64,000 nt of DNA, taken from JAFDCJ01 sp049669725 (GTDB lineage Bacteria; Desulfobacterota; Desulfobacteria; Desulfobacterales; JAFDCJ01). A model generated the notes under the pieces. The model was not told the DNA's origin. It saw only the letters and a list, made by a program, of their open reading frames with translations, and searched no databases. A program made the translations under genes and the position numbers. This document shows, in pieces, positions 7,174 to 16,607 of this stretch (within the stretch, counting starts at the first letter, position 1; each line of letters begins with the position of its first letter). The DNA lies in assembly GCA_049669725.1 (NCBI GenBank), contig JBATKU010000123.1, forward strand, positions 4,352 to 68,351, in the 5' to 3' direction.

Positions 7174-8157
7174 TTATAGATAAGCGTTTGTCTCAAACCA
7201 TTTAATTGCATCGGCGATACTTTCTTCCAATGGGCGCTGTCCGAGACCCAGATTTTCCCTGGCCTTTGTGCAATCCCACCAGGAATAGTGGCTGCCCACC
7301 CGGGCCCAGGAGGCACTGGTGACCGGTGGTTTTCCGGTGATCCGGGCCAGCATTTGATAGCCAAACCCTGAAAACACCGCCATCCAGGCCGGAATCCTGA
7401 GAGAGGGAGATTTGCCTCTGCCGGCCGCCTTGACGATGAGATCAAAATACGCCTTGATGCTGACATTTTTGTTTCCAAGAATATACTTTTCTCCCGCCCG
7501 GCCTTTTTCCATGGCGGCAACGATTCCCCGGGCGCAATCCGTGACATCGATCAGATTGATGCCGCCGTCCACGTATCCCGGAAACTTGCCCTTGAGGAGG
7601 TTGATGATCAGGGCCCCGGTCGGGGTCGGCGCGATGTCCCGGGGACCGATGGGGTTGCTGGGGTTGACAACGACCACCGGCAAACCGGAACGGCTAAACT
7701 CCAGGGCCACCTGCTCGGCGCGGTATTTGGAGATGTAGTAGTGGTCCTTGGTTGAATTCAGGTTAAAACGGGCGGATTCATCAGCCGGGGTTTTGCCGTG
7801 GGCACCCAGGGCGGCCACCGAACTGCAGTAAACAATTTTTTGAATCCCGGCCTCCCGGCAGGCCGTCAGAACATTGCGGGTACCTTCCTCGTTGACCCGG
7901 TACATCAGGCCGGGATCCGGCAGCCAGTTGGCATAAACAGCGGCCAGGTGATAAACGCTGTCGCATCCTTTCAATGCCAGGCGCAGGGAACTGATATCGC
8001 GGATATCTCCGTCGGCAAGCCCGACATACAGACCGTCCAGGTTTTTTAAGTTGCTGGTTTGCCGCACCAGGCAACGAATTTTTGTCCCTTTTTCTGAAAG
8101 CTTCCGGGCAACCGCCGAACCGATAAAACCCGTTGCACCCGTAATCAATGTCGTCAT
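7174..8157 (-). CDS. hpnA: NAD-dependent sugar epimerase, HpnA-like
   Basis: 327 residues of the extended short-chain dehydrogenase family. The NAD site is LITGATGFIGSAVARKL; the catalytic triad Ser-Tyr-Lys is in YCSSVAALG and DHYYISKYRAE. VVNPSNPIGPRDIAPTPTG and GINLIDVTDCARGIVAAME match the hopanoid-associated epimerase HpnA closely. No squalene-hopene cyclase or other hopanoid gene is nearby, so the link to hopanoids is by family only; a dihydroflavonol-reductase-like activity is an alternative. It lies 48 bases after the GMC oxidoreductase and is probably the last gene of that minus-strand cluster. Confidence 0.75.
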   Translation of the reverse strand: MTTLITGATGFIGSAVARKLSEKGTKIRCLVRQTSNLKNLDGLYVGLADGDIRDISSLRLALKGCDSVYHLAAVYANWLPDPGLMYRVNEEGTRNVLTACREAGIQKIVYCSSVAALGAHGKTPADESARFNLNSTKDHYYISKYRAEQVALEFSRSGLPVVVVNPSNPIGPRDIAPTPTGALIINLLKGKFPGYVDGGINLIDVTDCARGIVAAMEKGRAGEKYILGNKNVSIKAYFDLIVKAAGRGKSPSLRIPAWMAVFSGFGYQMLARITGKPPVTSASWARVGSHYSWWDCTKARENLGLGQRPLEESIADAIKWFETNAYL

Positions 8158-8205
8158 GGTTAGTTAGTTCCTTTTTGAATTCTTATCTCCCCGCAGTGAA
8201 TAAAT

Positions 8206-9537
8206 CTATAAATTAGACCCAATCAGATGCCTGGCAAGCCGCTTGGCCAGGCCGATGATGGTCAGCACCGTGGGTCGATCCAGGGCTTCGGGGAATACGC
8301 TGGCATCGCACACATACAGTCCGTCAATTTCGCTTTTCAGATTTTGATCCAGCATACTGCCGATCCGCACGGTACCGCTGGGGTGGGTGCCGATCAGAGG
8401 GCGCATGAAAATGCTGGATTTTTTGGCGCCGGCCTCAATTAAGATGCGCCGGCACACCTGATAGGCTTCCGTTAAGCGTTCATTATCGCCGGCCGTAAGG
8501 GGTTTGCGGATTTTGCCATCCGGGTAGATGCCGCCGGAGATGTCATCTTTTAATTTGATCATGATCCCCAGCATTTTATGCCACTGAAACCAGCGCAGGG
8601 CAGGGCCGATTCCTTTACGAATGGCGGACAGGGGATACATCAGCCACGGGTCGGTCAGCGTGCTGAGCATGTATCCGGTGTCCGGGCTCTCCCATGACCA
8701 TGACATGGGCGGTTCTTTGCCGGTGCCTTCCTGGCGGGTTACGCCGTAAATCATCACCGTCGTGTCCATGGTCATGCCGACGCCGGCCTGATTCAATCCC
8801 GATTTTTGAAGAAGGCGGGGTGAGCCGATGCCGCCGGCCGAGATGATCACCGTCTCAGCCCGGGCCGTAAACTTCCCGGCCCCCAGGCGGCCCACGACTC
8901 CCACGGCATGGCCGTCTTCTATGATCACCTTTTCAGCTCGCGCCCCTTCTACTAACCGGGCACCGCCGGCGACTGCTTCAAACACCCACTCCGCCGCATT
9001 CCATTTGGCCCCGCAGCGACAACCCAGCATGCAGGTTGCCTGACAATTAAAGGTTTTCGCCTGCTGTTCACTTCTTTGGGGGTTGACGAATTTGGGCTGG
9101 GCAAACCAGTCGTAGCCCAAAGCCCGGCCGGCCATTGCTATCCGCGTGGATGCGCTGCCTCTTAAATCTTCCGGCAGCGGCTGAATGTTTAACTCGTCTC
9201 TGGTCTGCTTTACTTCGGCGTCGATGTCGACACCGTATTTATCCCTCAGCCAACCGGGAGGTTCAGCCGCGCAACCGCAATACATGCTGGTCGCACCGCC
9301 GACCATAATGGGTGCGATGATGTTAAGACCTTCTTCGGTAAACAGCAAACTCATGCGGTCCGAGTACCGGATGGCTCCCAGGTAGGTTCCATAATAAAAC
9401 CGTTTCCGGTGGTCGTAGCCGCGTTCAAGTATCAGGACTTTTTTACCATTTTTGGCGAGCTCACGGGCAACGGTGGCTCCTCCGGGACCGGAGCCGACGA
9501 TAACGACATCTGCTGAAAAGTTTACTTTACCGAACAT
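8206..9537 (-). CDS. GMC-family FAD-dependent oxidoreductase
   Basis: 443 residues. The FAD-binding motif VVIVGSGPGGATVARELAK is at the N-terminus with LILERG closing the second strand. The C-terminal GMC motif contains HPSGTVRIGSML and VCDASVFPEALDRPTVLTI. A Cys-rich segment around residues 163-177 (FNCQATCMLGCRCGAKW) corresponds to the CxxxC...GAK signature of one membrane-linked subgroup. GMC enzymes oxidise alcohols, sterols or sugars; the substrate is unknown. ATG 9537 has GGAG at good spacing. It sits between the desulfhydrase-like gene and hpnA, likely one transcript. Confidence 0.85.
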   Translation of the reverse strand: MFGKVNFSADVVIVGSGPGGATVARELAKNGKKVLILERGYDHRKRFYYGTYLGAIRYSDRMSLLFTEEGLNIIAPIMVGGATSMYCGCAAEPPGWLRDKYGVDIDAEVKQTRDELNIQPLPEDLRGSASTRIAMAGRALGYDWFAQPKFVNPQRSEQQAKTFNCQATCMLGCRCGAKWNAAEWVFEAVAGGARLVEGARAEKVIIEDGHAVGVVGRLGAGKFTARAETVIISAGGIGSPRLLQKSGLNQAGVGMTMDTTVMIYGVTRQEGTGKEPPMSWSWESPDTGYMLSTLTDPWLMYPLSAIRKGIGPALRWFQWHKMLGIMIKLKDDISGGIYPDGKIRKPLTAGDNERLTEAYQVCRRILIEAGAKKSSIFMRPLIGTHPSGTVRIGSMLDQNLKSEIDGLYVCDASVFPEALDRPTVLTIIGLAKRLARHLIGSNL

Positions 9538-9609
9538 GGCAGCTCCAATTTAAAAAAGATAGAATACAATAATTTTTGGCAATTTAGGCACTTTTGACAT
9601 TTTAGGCAA

Positions 9610-10698
9610 TTATTCAAAAAATCCCTGAAGCGCTTTGGGTAAATTCCGGTAATCCACGGAATTGGCCTGATCCGTCAAAGCGACCGAATTGTAAGTGTGC
9701 CAGTATAAAACGGGACCGGCATCCTGCCCGTGATTTTGACAGTAGTCATATACCGCGGCGAAGGTCTTGGAAGTATAGGTGGTATCCAGGGCGATGCCTT
9801 CCCTGCCTTTTAGCAGGCGCGATACCTTACTTGCCGCTTTGGTGGGTGCGCCGTAGCCGCCCCCGAAGTAGTCATGCAGGATTTCGGGTGATCGAATGTC
9901 TATATCCGGCAGGCGCCGGCAGCGCTGCTTTAGTAAGGCATAGGTCCGTTTCATCAGCTTTGCAACCGTGTTTTTGGTGCAGGCCTGAAAAGGGCCCAGG
10001 TGGGATTCTGATACCCGGACGCCCGTCAGCCTGGTTTGCAGTCCGGCCATTTGGAGTCCTATCGATAAGCCGGCCAGGGTGCCGCCGGAACCCAGGGGGC
10101 AGATGATGACCTCGGGTTCCGGCACCTCACCCCGATTGATTTGCTCTTTTAGCTCAAAGGCCGCATTTACATAGCCGATGGTTCCCTCCGGATTGGACCC
10201 CCCGGCATAAACAAAGTAGGCTCCGGGGGATTTGATTCTTTGCAGAAGATAATATGACACCACTGTCTTCCACAGGGTTGTTTTATAAATTGGCTCGGCC
10301 TTGAATTTATTAAAAAGAAGCAAATTTTCTTTCACACCGGCGGAAACCGGCTGCCAGAATAGCAGCAGGGTGCACTTAATGCCAAGTTTTTCACAGAAAA
10401 TAGCAGTGGCCAGGCCATGATTGGTGCCGATTCCGCCAAAAGTGATGATATGGGCGGATTTCCTTTTCTTGGCTTCCCCTAAAATAAATTCGAGTTTCCT
10501 GATCTTGTTGCCGCCGTAGACAGGAGAACTCAGATCGTCGCGTTTGATCCAAAGGTTCGCATCTCCCATCTGATCAAGCCGCTGGACGGGCGTCGGGAAT
10601 GTCCCCAGTGATATCCTGGGGGTGTTTTCTTCCAACTCAGGATATTCTCTGAACAAAACCGGCCTGTCGGGTTTTTCAGTTGTCCCACGTGGATTCAT
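9610..10698 (-). CDS. D-cysteine desulfhydrase / ACC deaminase family PLP enzyme
   Basis: 362 residues of the tryptophan-synthase-beta fold. The PLP lysine is in SSPVYGGNKIRKLEFILG; the phosphate-binding loop is VIICPLGSGGTLAGLSIG. These enzymes cleave D-cysteine to pyruvate, ammonia and sulfide, or open the ACC ring; the sequence alone does not decide. Its start overlaps the stop of the permease gene by 23 bases, so the two are translationally coupled, suggesting the permease imports the substrate amino acid. A D-amino-acid catabolic role fits the peptidase and epimerase-like remnants upstream. Confidence 0.8.
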   Translation of the reverse strand: MNPRGTTEKPDRPVLFREYPELEENTPRISLGTFPTPVQRLDQMGDANLWIKRDDLSSPVYGGNKIRKLEFILGEAKKRKSAHIITFGGIGTNHGLATAIFCEKLGIKCTLLLFWQPVSAGVKENLLLFNKFKAEPIYKTTLWKTVVSYYLLQRIKSPGAYFVYAGGSNPEGTIGYVNAAFELKEQINRGEVPEPEVIICPLGSGGTLAGLSIGLQMAGLQTRLTGVRVSESHLGPFQACTKNTVAKLMKRTYALLKQRCRRLPDIDIRSPEILHDYFGGGYGAPTKAASKVSRLLKGREGIALDTTYTSKTFAAVYDYCQNHGQDAGPVLYWHTYNSVALTDQANSVDYRNLPKALQGFFE

Positions 10699-12037
10699 TT
10701 TTATTCAGGTTTTCCAGTTTATAGCCTGTTGAACGAAGATATCTTTTTCTGAGTGCATAATACGCTCCACCTGAAATTAAAAAAACCAAAAAACTGCCGA
10801 CCTTCAGGGGCGATTTTAAATCATACAGAATAATAATACTGAAAAACACCACCATCAGGATCCCCACCACCGGGCAGAACCACAACCAGAAACCTTTTAG
10901 CTTAAATTCTGACCTGCGATATCGATCGGGGTAAAGTTTCGGCAAGCGGATGGAGGCAATCTGTATCGGTATGAAAATTATCAAAACACCCAGGGTTGCA
11001 TAAGAAGCCAAAATTTCCAGGGAAAACCCCGATACAATGCCGGCGACAGAAAATATCCAGATGATCGCCAACAATATATGGGGTGTACCAAAACGCGGGT
11101 TCAATCGCCCCAGCCATTCGGGCAGCAAACGGTCCTGAACGATCATCAACAGTGATTTGGTACCCACGATAAATAAGGCATTCAAAGTGGTGATCAAGGC
11201 CAGAATGGCGCCGCCGGTGACAAAGAATAACAGGCCGGGTTTGCCTAGAGTCAGACGACCGACGCTGATCAGCGGCTCTTTGGAATCCAGGAGGACCTGG
11301 GCGGGTACAGGACCCACCGTCGCGATTGCCACCAAGACATAGACCACCAAAATTATCGGAAAGGCGATAAAAAATGCCCGGGGGATGACCTTGCCCGGAT
11401 TAATGATTTCGCCGCCGAGCTCAATAATGCCGTTGGCTCCCACATAGGTAAAGGTGAGCAGGGCGGTCCCTAGAAAAAGATTGGGCAGTCCATTTGCAAA
11501 CAGGTTGGAAAAGTTTTGCGGATCGATGGCGACCAATCCCGACACGGAATAATAAATGAGGGCTGATAACAGTATGATGACAAAAATTCCCTGAATTTGA
11601 GCAGCCAGTTTGACTCCCAGCAGGTTTACTATAAATATACAGGTCAAAATACCAACGGCAACCAGGGGAACGGAAAGGTCGGGAAAGTAGACCTGCATAT
11701 ATTTTGCACATCCCAGAGCGTACAGTGGAATCTGCCCCACGAACGACGCTACCCCGTAAACCCAAATGCCCACAAATGCAAGACCGGGCGACACCATCCG
11801 ACTGGGATATTTATAGTTGGCGCCGGTGGTCGGGATGGCAGAGCCCAGCATGGCAATTGGAAGCATACTGATAAACACGGGAATGGCGGCCAACGCATAA
11901 GCGATCGGCAGCGCCGGCCCGGTTATTTTAAACACGATGCCGGTAAACACAAACACGCCCCCGCCGATGGTAAAGCCGATGGCAATAAAGGCCACCGCCG
12001 GAAGTTTCAAAACGCGCTTTAATTCGGGAGCAGACAT
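10676..12037 (-). CDS. APC-family amino acid permease
   Basis: 453 residues with about twelve hydrophobic segments. The N-terminal signature is FIAIGFTIGGGVFVFTGIVF, the unwound first helix of APC transporters, followed by the conserved PIAMLGSAIPTTGANYKYPS. The C-terminus carries a basic stretch (YALRKRYLRSTGYK). It would import an amino acid with cation symport across the inner membrane. Coupled by a 23-base overlap to the downstream D-cysteine desulfhydrase-like gene. Intact, unlike the two genes just upstream. Confidence 0.85.
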   Translation of the reverse strand: MSAPELKRVLKLPAVAFIAIGFTIGGGVFVFTGIVFKITGPALPIAYALAAIPVFISMLPIAMLGSAIPTTGANYKYPSRMVSPGLAFVGIWVYGVASFVGQIPLYALGCAKYMQVYFPDLSVPLVAVGILTCIFIVNLLGVKLAAQIQGIFVIILLSALIYYSVSGLVAIDPQNFSNLFANGLPNLFLGTALLTFTYVGANGIIELGGEIINPGKVIPRAFFIAFPIILVVYVLVAIATVGPVPAQVLLDSKEPLISVGRLTLGKPGLLFFVTGGAILALITTLNALFIVGTKSLLMIVQDRLLPEWLGRLNPRFGTPHILLAIIWIFSVAGIVSGFSLEILASYATLGVLIIFIPIQIASIRLPKLYPDRYRRSEFKLKGFWLWFCPVVGILMVVFFSIIILYDLKSPLKVGSFLVFLISGGAYYALRKRYLRSTGYKLENLNKNESTWDN

Positions 12038-12115
12038 AGTATTTCTTTATTTATCCGCCGCAAGCATCTATCTCAATGCTGCTGACAGGAAAAGAATTTT
12101 GAAACCACTTCTGAC

Positions 12116-12773
12116 TCATTTCGTATAATAATCAACTAACATATCAACAGCTGTTCGCTGCATGATCAGCCGATCTTCAAACGGAAGTGACGCCGGAGTT
12201 TCGACAGTAAACACATAGGAACTGTGGTACAGACGGCTGTAGTTGGCAATGCTCAGCTGTCCGGTGAGCCGCATATATTTTAGCTTCCTGGGAGTTTAAT
12301 GTGGCGAAATCACGGTTGATGTCGATCCCCGCCTGGTTAAACCGGATATCATGAGTCCATCCCCAGGGGTTTACCAGAGGGATTATATCAAACGCGATGT
12401 CTTTATAATTTTCAGGCTTCCGGGCGATGGCTTCCACAAAGCGCAGCGTACATTCGACTCCCGCCGGCTCATTGCCGTGAATTCCTGCACTGAACAAAAC
12501 TTTGTATTTGACGGCACCATCCGGCCGGAACCAAATCCGCCACAGCGGTGCCTGGAAACCCGGGTAGGAGACCCGCCCAATTTCTTCCAAGGTTAGATGC
12601 CGGGATGATGTTACAGCGGTTTGCAGCCGTTGTTCATAAGCCGACAGGTTTCTTTGTGGTGGCGGAGTATCCGTAAAGGGCGCTAGATGGCCGCTGGCAC
12701 AGGCGTAAAGAATCAACGAAAGGGATGTGAAAAGCAGCGATAGAAGAGTTAGGGTTTTTTGGTTAACTTTCAC
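12116..12773 (-). pseudogene. M14-family zinc carboxypeptidase, internally deleted and frameshifted
   Basis: The GTG start at 12773 gives a lipoprotein signal (LSLILYACASG), then the zinc motif AGIHGNEPAGVECTLRF and the substrate-binding GIDINRDFATLNSQEAKIY. The frame then turns into nonsense and stops at 12177. In a neighbouring frame the true C-terminus follows: MRLTGQLSIANYSRLYHSSY and FTVETPASLPFEDRLIMQ, ending TGA at 12116. The middle of the enzyme, including the region of the third zinc ligand, is missing, and the ends are out of frame. Family members are clearly longer. Inactive; seven bases after the enolase-superfamily remnant. Confidence 0.8.
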
Positions 12774-12779
12774 AGGTTC

Positions 12780-13073
12780 TCAACTGCCTTTTCTTTTTTT
12801 GAGGTCCAGGGCTGCTTTGAGGCCTTTTTCCCGGATTACTTTTATTTTTAGGCGGGTTTCATTTAGCTTAAAGAAACGTTTCCCGTATTTGCGCAGCCAA
12901 TCCTTTCTGATATCGAAACCAAGCCCCGGTCTTGTAAATGGATGAAGCATTCCGTCTTTGTCCGGGAGAATCGGATCGATAATTCCCTCTCTGAATCCCG
13001 GAATCCAGGTGGGCCAGAAGGTCTCTTTAAGGGGTACGGAAACATGAAAAAGTTCTATGGCAGTGATTTTCAT
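12780..13073 (-). pseudogene. Mandelate racemase/muconate lactonising enzyme remnant, middle deleted in frame
   Basis: 97 residues that join the two ends of a normally 350-400-residue enolase-superfamily enzyme. Residues 1-28 (MKITAIELFHVSVPLKETF, then WPTWIPGF) are the N-terminal cap domain; residues 31-97 (DPILPDKDGMLHPFTRPGLG, then LRKYGKRFF and IREKGLKAALDLKKRK) are the C-terminus. The whole TIM barrel with the metal ligands is missing while the reading frame is preserved. GGGAG precedes the ATG at 13073. It cannot be catalytic. Next to an M14 peptidase remnant and a D-amino-acid enzyme, the ancestor may have been a dipeptide epimerase. Confidence 0.75.
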
Positions 13074-13442
13074 CGGTTCTCCCTTTTACAAATTGTTGTA
13101 GAATTAAGAACCTATCTGTGCTGAATCCATCCTGTAGCTTTTCAGCAGCAAGGGGCGGCAATTGACGGCCATGGCTGCGGTTGTTCCACGGTGAAAAAAA
13201 TGAATAATACTTCGCAGGATTTGATCTTGCAAGCATAATCCGATGACAGCTGTTGCCAGGCCTCTGTCTGCTTGCATAACCCGCACCGCAGTATTGATTT
13301 AATTATACATATAGGTTATCATTTTTTAAACCGGTTGCAGACTGACAGCGTTTAATCGATTCTTTTTTTCACGGATTCGGATGATGAAACCGCGAACTTG
13401 GCCCCGGGTCTATTTTACAAATCTGGAATCCAGCGGGAGAAT
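13074..13442. other. Gene-poor gap with no recognised feature
   Basis: A 369-base gap between the enolase-superfamily remnant and the HNH gene. A 60-codon minus-strand frame (13104-13286, containing GLATAVIGLCLQDQILRS) has a composition that could be a protein relic, but I do not recognise it. No promoter or hairpin stands out strongly. Confidence 0.3.
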
Positions 13443-13952
13443 ATGATGACACAGTGCGTGTTGTTGAATGCCGATTATTCGTTTTTGAATATGGTGCACT
13501 GGAAGCGGGCCTTTTGCCTGATGGCCAAAGGAAAGGTTGAGGTCGTCCGGGATACTCAACATACTATTCGCAACTCCAGCGGTAAGGAATTTAAAGTGCC
13601 GGCCGTCATGCGGCTGATAAAATTGATCCGGACGATTTACCGGTCACGGGTGGCCTTTACCAAACGGAACGTCCTGACCCGAGATCGATTTCAGTGCGCC
13701 TATTGCGGTACCCGTAAAGAAAAGCTTTCAATCGATCATATCATACCCAAATCGAGGGGCGGCCAGACAACTTTTGAAAATTGTGTGGCCGCCTGCAAAG
13801 CCTGCAACCTGAAAAAAGGAGGTCGAACGCCCAGCGAAGCAAAAATGTATCTTAATCTAAAGGCCTTTCAGCCGACCATCTCAGAATTTTTGCGCATAAA
13901 ATTTGAAAATCTTGGGGTGTATGAGGTGCTCAAAGAATTAGGAGTCTATTAG
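13443..13952 (+). CDS. HNH endonuclease
   Basis: 169 residues from ATG 13443, which follows GGGAG; a second ATG is the next codon. The HNH domain occupies residues about 80-135: CAYCG and CKACN form the zinc-knuckle Cys pairs, IDHIIPKSRGGQTTFENC contains the catalytic His and the Asn. The N-terminal half (VLLNADYSFLNMVHWKRAF, then KGKVEVV) is the usual lead-in of this HNH subfamily, widespread as single genes in many phyla. It may act in repair or be a domesticated mobile-element nuclease. Alone on the plus strand, no partner methylase. Confidence 0.85.
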   Translation: MMTQCVLLNADYSFLNMVHWKRAFCLMAKGKVEVVRDTQHTIRNSSGKEFKVPAVMRLIKLIRTIYRSRVAFTKRNVLTRDRFQCAYCGTRKEKLSIDHIIPKSRGGQTTFENCVAACKACNLKKGGRTPSEAKMYLNLKAFQPTISEFLRIKFENLGVYEVLKELGVY

Positions 13953-14034
13953 GCATTAAGGTATTTGAACCAAAATCAAATAATGCAAGTTCGCTTTATC
14001 TTTACTTAACGGCTATTAAGGGAATGAGGACTTT

Positions 14035-15414
14035 ATGAAAATAGTTACCATAGGAACCGGATATGTTGGGATTGTCCATGCCGCCGTGTGTTCTGAATAC
14101 GGACATGATGTATATGCACATGATATTGACAAAGAAAAGATCAAGGCTTTTACCAGTGGACGGTCCGAGCTTATTGAAAAATATGTCAACGAGCCCGGCC
14201 TGGTTAATATCATCCGGGAAACACTGGGGAAATCCTTGCATTTTTCCGATGAACTGGAAGCGATTATTGAAGGAACAGATGCCATTTTTATGTGTCTGCC
14301 CACACCGTCAAATATCGACGGCTCGACCAATCTTACCTTTTATGATGCCGCCGCCGAATCCATCGCCGAAATTCTTGCCAAACGCCAAGATAAACGCCGG
14401 CTCGTGCTGGTGAACAAAAGTACGGTACCCATTGGAACGGCACGGCACCTTGAAGACATCATGAAAGCACACGGGGTTGAAAATTTCGGCGTGGCGTCCA
14501 ACCCCGAATTTCTGGCTGAGGGAACGGCCGTGGCCGATGCGCGCCGGCCCGACCGCGTGGTGGTTGGCTGTGATGGTGAGGAGGATTTTACCATTCTGCG
14601 AAGAGTTTACTCCCAGTTTGTCCACCATGTGCGTATCAAATTCATCCAGACCACACCGGAGACAGCCGAGGCAATTAAGTATGTGGCCAACACCATGCTG
14701 TTGACCTATATTTCTTTCTGGAACGGCGTGGGCGCTAAAATCGGCGAAAATATGCCCAATGTCAACATCGATGATCTCAGGCTTGGGGTAACCGCTGATG
14801 ATCGTATCAGCACCTGGGGTTCATTTGTGAGCAACGGCGCGGGTGGCAGCTGTTTTGGCAAAGATATCGCTTCACTGATTTATCAGCTGCGCCGGGTGAA
14901 CGTCAGCACCAAGATGCTGGAGGCCTCCTTCGAAGTCAACGAGCACCAGAAGGTATATCTGATTGATCGGGCTATCACCGAAGGCGGTTTCAAGTTTAAC
15001 AATAAAACCGTAGCGGTGCTTGGGCTGGCCTTTAAAAAGCACACCAATGATATGCGGGACGCTTCTTCGATCAAGGTGATTGAATCCCTGCTCGGCAAGG
15101 GCGTGGCCGCCATTCATGCCTATGATCCACTGGCCAATGCGACGGCCGCGGAAGCCTTCGATCCCTCCAAAAATGTTCTTTTCGAAAAAATTAAATATTT
15201 CAATTCGGCGAAAGAGGCGATCGCCGGTTCACATGCATTGTTTATATCTTCGGATTGTGAGGAGTTCCGGGGGTTCTCCCGCACTATCGAAGATACGGTC
15301 AAGCCGCCTTATCTGGTGATGGACGGGCGGCGCATGATACCCGACTACAGGGAACTGGTGGCCAAATCCTTTACCTTTCTTGCTGTCGGCTCGATGGTGA
15401 TGACACCGGACTGA
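14035..15414 (+). CDS. ugd: UDP-glucose 6-dehydrogenase
   Basis: 459 residues. NAD-binding VTIGTGYVGIVHAAVCSEYG at the N-terminus; FMCLPTPSN and VNKSTVPIGTA follow; SNPEFLAEGTAVADARRPDR is the family signature; the catalytic Cys is in GAGGSCFGKDIASLI (the common form is GGSCFPKD, so Pro is Gly here). It oxidises UDP-glucose to UDP-glucuronate for envelope polysaccharide. GAGG stands five bases before ATG 14035. The neighbouring rmlA, separated by a repeat element, suggests a small nucleotide-sugar locus, though other polysaccharide genes are absent. Confidence 0.92.
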   Translation: MKIVTIGTGYVGIVHAAVCSEYGHDVYAHDIDKEKIKAFTSGRSELIEKYVNEPGLVNIIRETLGKSLHFSDELEAIIEGTDAIFMCLPTPSNIDGSTNLTFYDAAAESIAEILAKRQDKRRLVLVNKSTVPIGTARHLEDIMKAHGVENFGVASNPEFLAEGTAVADARRPDRVVVGCDGEEDFTILRRVYSQFVHHVRIKFIQTTPETAEAIKYVANTMLLTYISFWNGVGAKIGENMPNVNIDDLRLGVTADDRISTWGSFVSNGAGGSCFGKDIASLIYQLRRVNVSTKMLEASFEVNEHQKVYLIDRAITEGGFKFNNKTVAVLGLAFKKHTNDMRDASSIKVIESLLGKGVAAIHAYDPLANATAAEAFDPSKNVLFEKIKYFNSAKEAIAGSHALFISSDCEEFRGFSRTIEDTVKPPYLVMDGRRMIPDYRELVAKSFTFLAVGSMVMTPD

Positions 15415-15420
15415 GACGGA

Positions 15421-15592
15421 AAATTGACTAATGACTATTGAAGAATGAATATTTGTTGAAGTCGCTTCGCTCTGTCCATTTTTTGATAATTTTTTATGAA
15501 ATTGATTCGCCGGCTTTGGGCTCTTAGAGCTTACAGCGCGGAGAGAGGCGGACCTTAAATATTCAATATTCAGTTTTCACTATTCAATTGAA
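15421..15592. repeat. Intergenic inverted word repeat with TCGCTTCGCTCTGTCC core
   Basis: Left arm: TTGACTAATGACTATTGAAG followed by AATGAATATT words; right arm (15554-15590): TATTCAATATTCAGTTTTCA and CTATTCAATTG, the complement of the same words. Between them is TCGCTTCGCTCTGTCC (15462-15477), identical to a core at 42671-42686, then TATGAAATT in both. Fills the ugd-rmlA gap; non-coding. Confidence 0.65.
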
Positions 15593-15609
15593 AGGCCCGG
15601 AGAAATTCT

Positions 15610-16491
15610 ATGATGAAAGGCATTATTCTGGCAGGCGGTTCGGGTTCAAGGCTGTATCCGCTCACACTCGGTGTCAGCAAGCAGATGCTGCCGGTGTACG
15701 ACAAGCCCATGATTTACTATCCGCTGTCCGTGCTCATGACGGCAGGTATCCGGGAAATTCTCATTATTTCAACCCCCGATGACCTGCCCATATTTCGCAG
15801 AATTCTGGGTGACGGAAGCCATTTGGGACTGTCGTTTTCCTATGCCGAGCAGCCGCGTCCCGAAGGGCTGGCCCAGGCTTTTATCATCGGTGAATCATTT
15901 ATCGGACAGGAATCTGTTTGCCTCATGTTAGGCGACAATATCTTTTACGGCCCGGGTCTTTCCAAAATTTTACGGCGTGCCGTCCAACTGACCCGGGGAG
16001 GTTTGATTTTCGGTTACCTGGTGCGCGATCCCCAACGGTACGGTGTTGTTGAATTTGACTCGGAAGGCAAGGTAACCGGGATTGTGGAAAAACCCAAAAA
16101 CCCCAAATCACAATACGCCGTGCCGGGACTCTATTTTTATGACAATGAGGTTGTCAACATTGCCCGGGAGTTAAAGCCCTCTGACCGGGGGGAGTTGGAA
16201 ATTACCGATGTGAACCTGGCCTATTTGAAGCGCAATGACCTCAGGGTAGAACTTTTGGGAAGGGGCTTTGCCTGGCTCGATACCGGCACCCACGAAGCAC
16301 TTCAGCAGGCCGCCAGCTATGTGCAGGCGATTCAGGAAAGGCAGGGGTTAAAAGTTTCATGCCTGGAGGAGATCGCCTTCCGCCTGGGCTACATTGACCG
16401 TGAACAGCTTAAAAATCTGGCCTCCAAATATCTGAAAAACGACTACGGGCAATATCTGATGGAAATCGCCCGGGAAACGGATATGAAATAA
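15610..16491 (+). CDS. rmlA: Glucose-1-phosphate thymidylyltransferase
   Basis: 293 residues, normal for RmlA. The nucleotidyl-transfer motif is GIILAGGSGSRLYPLTLG (usually GSGTRL), followed by KQMLPVYDKPMIYYPLSVL; sugar binding involves GDNIFYGPGL, and the metal/substrate segment is VVEFDSEGKVTGIVEKPKNP. It makes dTDP-glucose, the precursor for dTDP-rhamnose and related sugars. The next pathway enzyme, rmlB, is in this window but 25 kb away, so the pathway genes are scattered. Two consecutive ATGs at 15610 and 15613 could each serve as start. Confidence 0.93.
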   Translation: MMKGIILAGGSGSRLYPLTLGVSKQMLPVYDKPMIYYPLSVLMTAGIREILIISTPDDLPIFRRILGDGSHLGLSFSYAEQPRPEGLAQAFIIGESFIGQESVCLMLGDNIFYGPGLSKILRRAVQLTRGGLIFGYLVRDPQRYGVVEFDSEGKVTGIVEKPKNPKSQYAVPGLYFYDNEVVNIARELKPSDRGELEITDVNLAYLKRNDLRVELLGRGFAWLDTGTHEALQQAASYVQAIQERQGLKVSCLEEIAFRLGYIDREQLKNLASKYLKNDYGQYLMEIARETDMK

Positions 16492-16607
16492 GTTTATTCC
16501 ACCTTCCACCTTCCGAATTCCCCATTCATTAGTCTCTATTTCCTTGACAGGATTCTGGATAAGGAGTAAAAATTTGAGTTTAATAAAAATCCGAGACAGG
16601 GGGATTA

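Noticed and set aside
16492..16607. T-box leader for ileS
   Set aside because: No T-box consensus or terminator/antiterminator pair in the 116-base gap; the TTGACAGGATT there is a word-like string with a poor -10.
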